Origin: Channa striata
Taxonomy: Eukaryota; Chordata; Actinopteri; Anabantiformes; Channidae
Direction: 5' to 3'
Assembly: GCA_033026295.1 (NCBI GenBank)
Contig: CM065183.1
Span: forward strand, 14,486,657-14,550,656
Length of the DNA stretch: 64,000 nucleotides
Part shown: positions 59,501 to 64,000 of the stretch, piece by piece
Position numbering within the stretch: position 1 is the stretch's first letter
Layout of the letters: each line of letters begins with the position of its first letter
Notes under the pieces: generated by a model
The model's database searches: none
What the model was told of the DNA's origin: nothing
Seen by the model: only the letters and a program-made list of their open reading frames with translations
Position numbers and translations under genes: made by a program

Positions 59501-62500
59501 CTTGCCCCAGTATGAATACATATGTTTTTTTTATACATGGACAGGAATTCAGTGTTTTGTTAACCATAAATTTAAAAGGTGGAATTGACAGTGTATTTGG
59601 ATTTAGGATTGCGTTGCCCTATTGTTTTTAGGGGCTTTAGAAATTTCAATGGATTTACTTTTTTTCTTCAAATTTACAATGCCTATAAAATGTATCCACC
59701 CTCATAACATTTTTTCCCTTTTATATCTATTTTGAATATTTTTTTTATTTAAAAAGATTATTTTTGTCAAAGGAAAAACAGATTTGTATTAAGCAATTTC
59801 AATTGCTAAAAAAACTTAACTTTAACAACTTTTCGTAGATTTTCTATGACATAACTGTCATTCATATTTTTACCATTGTCAACCTACAATGTAGAAAACA
59901 ATAGGAACAAAAGATTAAAAAAAACACACACACAAAATGAGGTGTGTCTACTGAAACTGAAAACTGAACACTGGCACTGATTTTCAAAGAAAACATGTTG
60001 AAAAGGTGAAGCAGAGTAACACTGAAAAGAACTGCGTGGCATCCTGAGAATCTCCACCCTGAAATTACTTGCTGCCAGTCATGAATGGGAAAGGCTACAT
60101 GCATGGATTGAGGCGAGTGTTAGAAAATGTATGTGACGTCAAAGCCCGTGAGAAATGAGGCACACACAGAGAACGTGGAGTCGGCTGAGGCTGCCTCAAG
60201 GTTACATAACAGGGTCAGATTACGAGGCTCACCACTCCTGCCCCTTCCTCTCCTCTTCGCATCAGCCAACCACCCTTAAGCTTCTTGTCATTTGATATCT
60301 TTACTGCTGAGCTTGCATTCCACAGTTCATTCAACCCTTTCCAGTGTTCACTCCGACGACCCTCCTTCCTCCCATCCACTCCCAGCGTCTACTAAAACAG
60401 TCTAGCCACGAGTGCAAACCCTTGCGGCGGCAAAGTAGCTCAGATTGATTTATAGTTTGGGGTTTGATTCACAAGACTAGGATTAAATTCCCTCTTTGAA
60501 ATGTGATCTCTTTAGACCTCTGAGCTTTTAATTGAGCATAAAAGCCTAAATACATTAACTGCATGCACTGCTCATGAGAACTGGTGCTATTAAATGGTTC
60601 CTACTAATTTTCCCCCACATGCAGTGAGGTTTGGAAAGAAAAACCGATGCAGGAAGTTCTCACCAAGATTTTCCAGGTCCTTCCGGGTGACAAATTTGTA
60701 GTCATCATACACTGTGCTCTCTGGACTCTCCTCCAGCTCCTCTGTCAGGTTGTCAAGGAAGGAGCACCATCGAGGTGCAGGGCCTAGAGCCTATGCGCAC
60801 ATACACACACACACAAAAACACACACACACAAAGATGGTACAGATTTAGACTGTGGAGCAACTCTGAAACCTTTCGTGTATTTGTTGAAACTAAAATAGA
60901 CAAACTGCTGTCGTGGGTCATGTTTCTGTTCCCTTTGGGAAATAACCTTCACTTTCCAGTGAATTTTTGAATTGTGTTGACATGTAAATAATCACTGATG
61001 AAATCAAATGCATTAATGCAGAGAAGTGTTTCTTGGATCATTTTCACAGCGATAAGGAGCAGTTTTGTTTCACTCTCCTAACATTCAAAGTCTCACTTTG
61101 ACACAAGCTCGAGTTCAGAAACACTGTCATCTGAGAGTTTCAGTAACGTCCTGTCAACATCTGGGGTAAACCATTAACAATTATTATATATATATACTGT
61201 TCTGAAAAGGGTAAAATCATTTAAGTCTTTTTGCTATTGTTGTTACAAGGCCTGTTTTTGCCCTGTGCTGCCATGTGAGCTATTTTTTCAGCAATAAAAA
61301 AAAGAAAGATATTAGATTTTCAAAATTGTAATTCAATTGTTTAAAGAGAAGTGGGTAATTGCTAAATATTTTAACTTGTGGCTTAAGACATATTTTAATT
61401 ATTAAATATTGCTGATCTCTCTGTGCCCAGTTAAGATTAGGCATTTTGGTACAACTATGGTCCCGGCACTAAGCTTTGACCCGGGTTCTTCTAATGGAAA
61501 CACAGGAATCCTCTACAGGATGCACTACGATGGATTTCAAGGCCTTGAAAGATGCCAATCAAGGACAGTTGTCTACTGCACGCCACAGCTCAGTGTACAT
61601 ATGACCTATGATTGTTGGCAATTACACAGTTTCCCCAGAAATAGTTTTATATTTGCATTGACTGTGTTAGGGTGATGACAATTTCCAAAACAATGGATGA
61701 TGTACATTCCATAATGTGCGTCAACAGCTCTCATGCTAACGCTGTGGTACCTGGAAATGTTGAGTCAGAATTTCTCATAATGGAGTTACTGCTGCTCGCA
61801 CTATTCAAGAGCCTCCCAATGCATGTTATGTATCTAAATAGTCATTACGCCCAAGGACTGTGCACTTATTGTAAGAATGGTTATACAACCTCTGGCTAAA
61901 TGTTTAAATGAAAATCAGCAAATGAACAAAATTATTTGACATTGTTCAATTTTAAACAATAAGGTAATAGGTCGTAAGAGAGCAGTCACAGTACTAGAAT
62001 TTGTCTAAATATAGACTGATGGACATCTGGATTACTTTCCAACTTGTGCAAGTCAGTGACTCTTTATCTTCTGAACTCTCTTTGTTGCAAGGCATGTTTC
62101 ACATCAGCAGATGCTTCTATTGAATACCAATCCATTTACCCATTCAATGCTTTGTTAACTACTGATTTTAACTTTGACCGATATCACTAGAGCAGTGGTT
62201 CACTTATTTTTGCAGATGAGCTCAAGAAAGATTTGACACATTATAACATTTACATTTAGTCATTTGGAAGAAGATGTTATCCAAAGTGACATACAGAGTA
62301 ATTTGGTACACACACACAGACAATGACGACACTCATGTTGGGTTTCAGTGTCTTGCCTGGGGACACTTCGTCTCGCAGCAAGGAGGGACCGGGGATCGAA
62401 CCACTAGTGAACGACTGCCTTACCAACTGAGCTACAGCCTTTACTTTTTGGTTGTCTCTAATTGTGAGTTAGATAAAAAGTCAGATCAGATTTTATGAGC

Positions 62501-64000
62501 AATTCATTCAGAACACTCAGCAGCCCAAAATGGATAAACATTACATCATTTTTCTTATAATACAGGTCAGTTCAATATCTATGAAGTCATAGGCAGTAGT
62601 ATTTTCATTTTTGACACACTCTTGTTTTGTTATTTAAAGTTCAAATTACACCTCTGCCTCACCCAATATCTGGACACTGAAAACACTCAACACGAGTGTT
62701 AAACCTGAGCAATGTCAGGCTTAACCGAGTTAAAGTAGGAGGATGAAAGAGTCATTGTATTCAGTAAAACTGATGGATGGATGAAGGAATCAAAGAGCAG
62801 AACTGAACTCAGCGTTACAGCTCGTTTTGTAGAATGAGGTTTTTACGTAGTTCACATGCGGCCACACACAAGAGTCAACAGAATCTAGTTCCCAGCACGT
62901 TGTGGTTTCTTTAGCTTCATCACGGTTGAGCTGATAAAGCTTGCAGCTGTCTTACGCAGATAAATTTTTTTACTGTGAGAAGCAGACAGCTCACGGCAGT
63001 TTTTTCATTCTGACACGCCAAAACCCCAGTAAAGCGAATAGCAGGTTGCTCCCACAAGTCTGAACATGTGTCCTGTTTTTTTTTATATTAGTTTGTTTCC
63101 AAACATCATTAACTATCAAATTAAAAATTCCAGACCAGATGCACCAAATTAAGACATGGAGGCTTTCAATTCATGCTAATAATAACACACATCATGTTAA
63201 GGCTACAGTAACAGTTGGAAAATTAGCAGAGCTGACAATTAGGAGGCCAGAACTTTTATAATTTATAAAAAACACTCTAATGATTAATCAATGATCAACC
63301 TTTGTTGCTTCAGCAGTACGTCCGTGTACTCAAACAAGCAAAGTGCGGTTTTCACCTTCTCTCTGCAGGACAGAAGGGCCAAAGTTTACTGTGTTCATCA
63401 CTTCTGGAATTTACCCATTTACACAAAGCAAAGGCGAGTTTACTGTAGACACAGACTGAAATAGCACAATGTAAGATCATGTCAGAGTCACAGGACAGCC
63501 TGCTGACAACAAACTTTCTCCAGCTTCATCCTTATTAGTATCAGATTAAGGCGGGGGGCAACAAACCATCACACTCACTAATGCTTAACTCTCTGTATCT
63601 TTGATTGTTCTGTAAAGTTTTTGTCTACAAGCCGAGCACCTTATTAACAGGATGTGAATATAACCTCTCCGTTGCAGGTAAGGAACAGAAATGCCTGTGT
63701 ACTCACTGGGATGTAGAATGTGTTCATCTTGGGATCTTCATTGGCAGTGAAGAGCATACCTGTCAACGATACACCAGATGCAGGCAAAACAACGTGAGGA
63801 CGGAAACAGAGCTAATATTAACAGAGAGTCTGTGGCGGAAACAGTGGATTTAGTTCCAGTTAGGAACATTTGAAGGTCTTATCACACATGAAAAATGAAG
63901 CAGATATAAGAAAAAATGTTGCTGCTTTGAATAGGCATCTTTTTTGGAAGAATTCTGACATAATAATGAGAAGGGAGTTAGTAAACTCGTTAAAATAAGT
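56515..64000 (-). CDS. nol10: Nucleolar protein 10, C-terminal half (5' part beyond the window)
   Basis: Nucleolar WD40 protein; the yeast homologue Enp2 acts in small-subunit ribosome assembly. Exons seen, in transcript order: 63759-63707, 60790-60664, 59094-59015, 58885-58787, 58461-58369, 58089-57913, 57508-57204, 56929-56827, 56664-56515. They encode, in order, the end of the propeller (MLFTANEDPKMNTFYIP, ALGPAPRWCSFL), AYMHGFFMDIRLYHK, NPFAYEEYRKDKIRQKI, the NUC153 motif (DDRFKMMFENPDYQVDEQ), an acidic stretch, PQFYQIKAGEEFRSFND, a charged helix, and VGSKQLTFTLKK. The C-terminus ends in a glycine/arginine-rich tail (GRGRGWGGGRGRGRGR). Phases join throughout. The GR-rich tail is longer than the one I recall for the human protein (ending near KRGRSFH) and looks like an RNA-binding RGG segment. 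The N-terminal propeller exons lie to the right of this window. Confidence 0.94.
59095..60663. other. nol10 intron with possible transposon end
   Basis: About 1.57 kb. Near 59677-59710 the text AATGCCTATAAAATGTATCC, then ACCCTCATAAC, resembles the end of a fish DNA transposon family whose copies read similarly (TGCCTATAAAAAGTATTCAC). No transposase was seen. The remainder is AT-rich with a short CA-rich run. Confidence 0.35.
60791..63706. other. nol10 intron containing a SINE
   Basis: About 2.9 kb between exons coding FYIP and ALGPAPRW. It holds a CA-rich tract near 60797-60835, a short TA run near 61187, and the SINE at 62225-62440. Open frames at 61409-61899 show no similarity. Confidence 0.5.
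62225..62440 (-). repeat. tRNA-derived SINE with clear A and B boxes
   Basis: On the minus strand the element opens with a tRNA-like head: A box TAGCTCAGTTGG (62434-62423) and B box GGTTCGATCCC (62402-62392), then GTGTCCCCAGGCAAGACACT, and a tail ending CCAAATGACTAAATGTAAAT. It lies in a nol10 intron in the same direction as the gene. Its body shares the sequence following the B box with the SINE at 1640-1813, so the two are related. Confidence 0.75.

Noticed and set aside
62390..62440. Possible tRNA gene (A and B boxes present)
   Set aside because: The acceptor stem does not close and the sequence runs into a SINE body; it is the head of a SINE.

Overview
This window is vertebrate nuclear DNA, and almost certainly from a ray-finned fish. 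The genes are split by many short introns with GT-AG borders, codon use is vertebrate, and the interspersed repeats are of teleost type: tRNA-derived SINEs, L2-like and RTE-like LINE pieces, and a Tc1 remnant. All calls come from reading translations, splice borders and codon phase by eye. No database search was possible, and family comparisons rest on remembered protein sequences.

Layout, left to right. (1) 1896-15715, minus strand: wdr35 (IFT121), 27 coding exons, about 1171 aa. (2) 17449-27963, minus strand: a matrilin-3 gene with a signal peptide, a Pro/His-rich exon, one von Willebrand A exon, eleven consecutive 120-nt EGF exons and a coiled coil split by an AT-AC (U12-type) intron. (3) About 28.4-41.8 kb, plus strand: a recent tandem duplication carrying two GPRC6A-like class C receptor genes. 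The first has a one-base deletion and a premature stop. The second is intact (840 aa). Both carry the same RTE-like LINE insertion in intron 5, and each copy has since lost different pieces. (4) 43236-45649, minus strand: odc1 (ornithine decarboxylase, 458 aa), with 5' untranslated exons and a TATA-type promoter reaching about 47.05 kb. (5) 47.06-56.2 kb: a long stretch where I recognise no gene. (6) 56515 to beyond the right edge, minus strand: the C-terminal half of nol10.

The genes do not form a pathway. They act in intraflagellar transport (wdr35), cartilage matrix (matn3), nutrient or chemical sensing (receptors), polyamine synthesis (odc1) and the nucleolus (nol10). The pairs wdr35-matn3 and odc1-nol10 are neighbours in mammals too, but the two pairs lie far apart on human chromosome 2p. 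Here they are joined, with the receptor duplication at the junction.

The items most worth a second look are the 11-fold EGF exon array, the textbook U12 intron, the receptor pair (one broken, with a concentrated amino-acid-changing patch in extracellular loop 2), and the shared LINE insertion that dates the duplication. I see no unknown multi-gene system, CRISPR array, rRNA or genuine tRNA gene.
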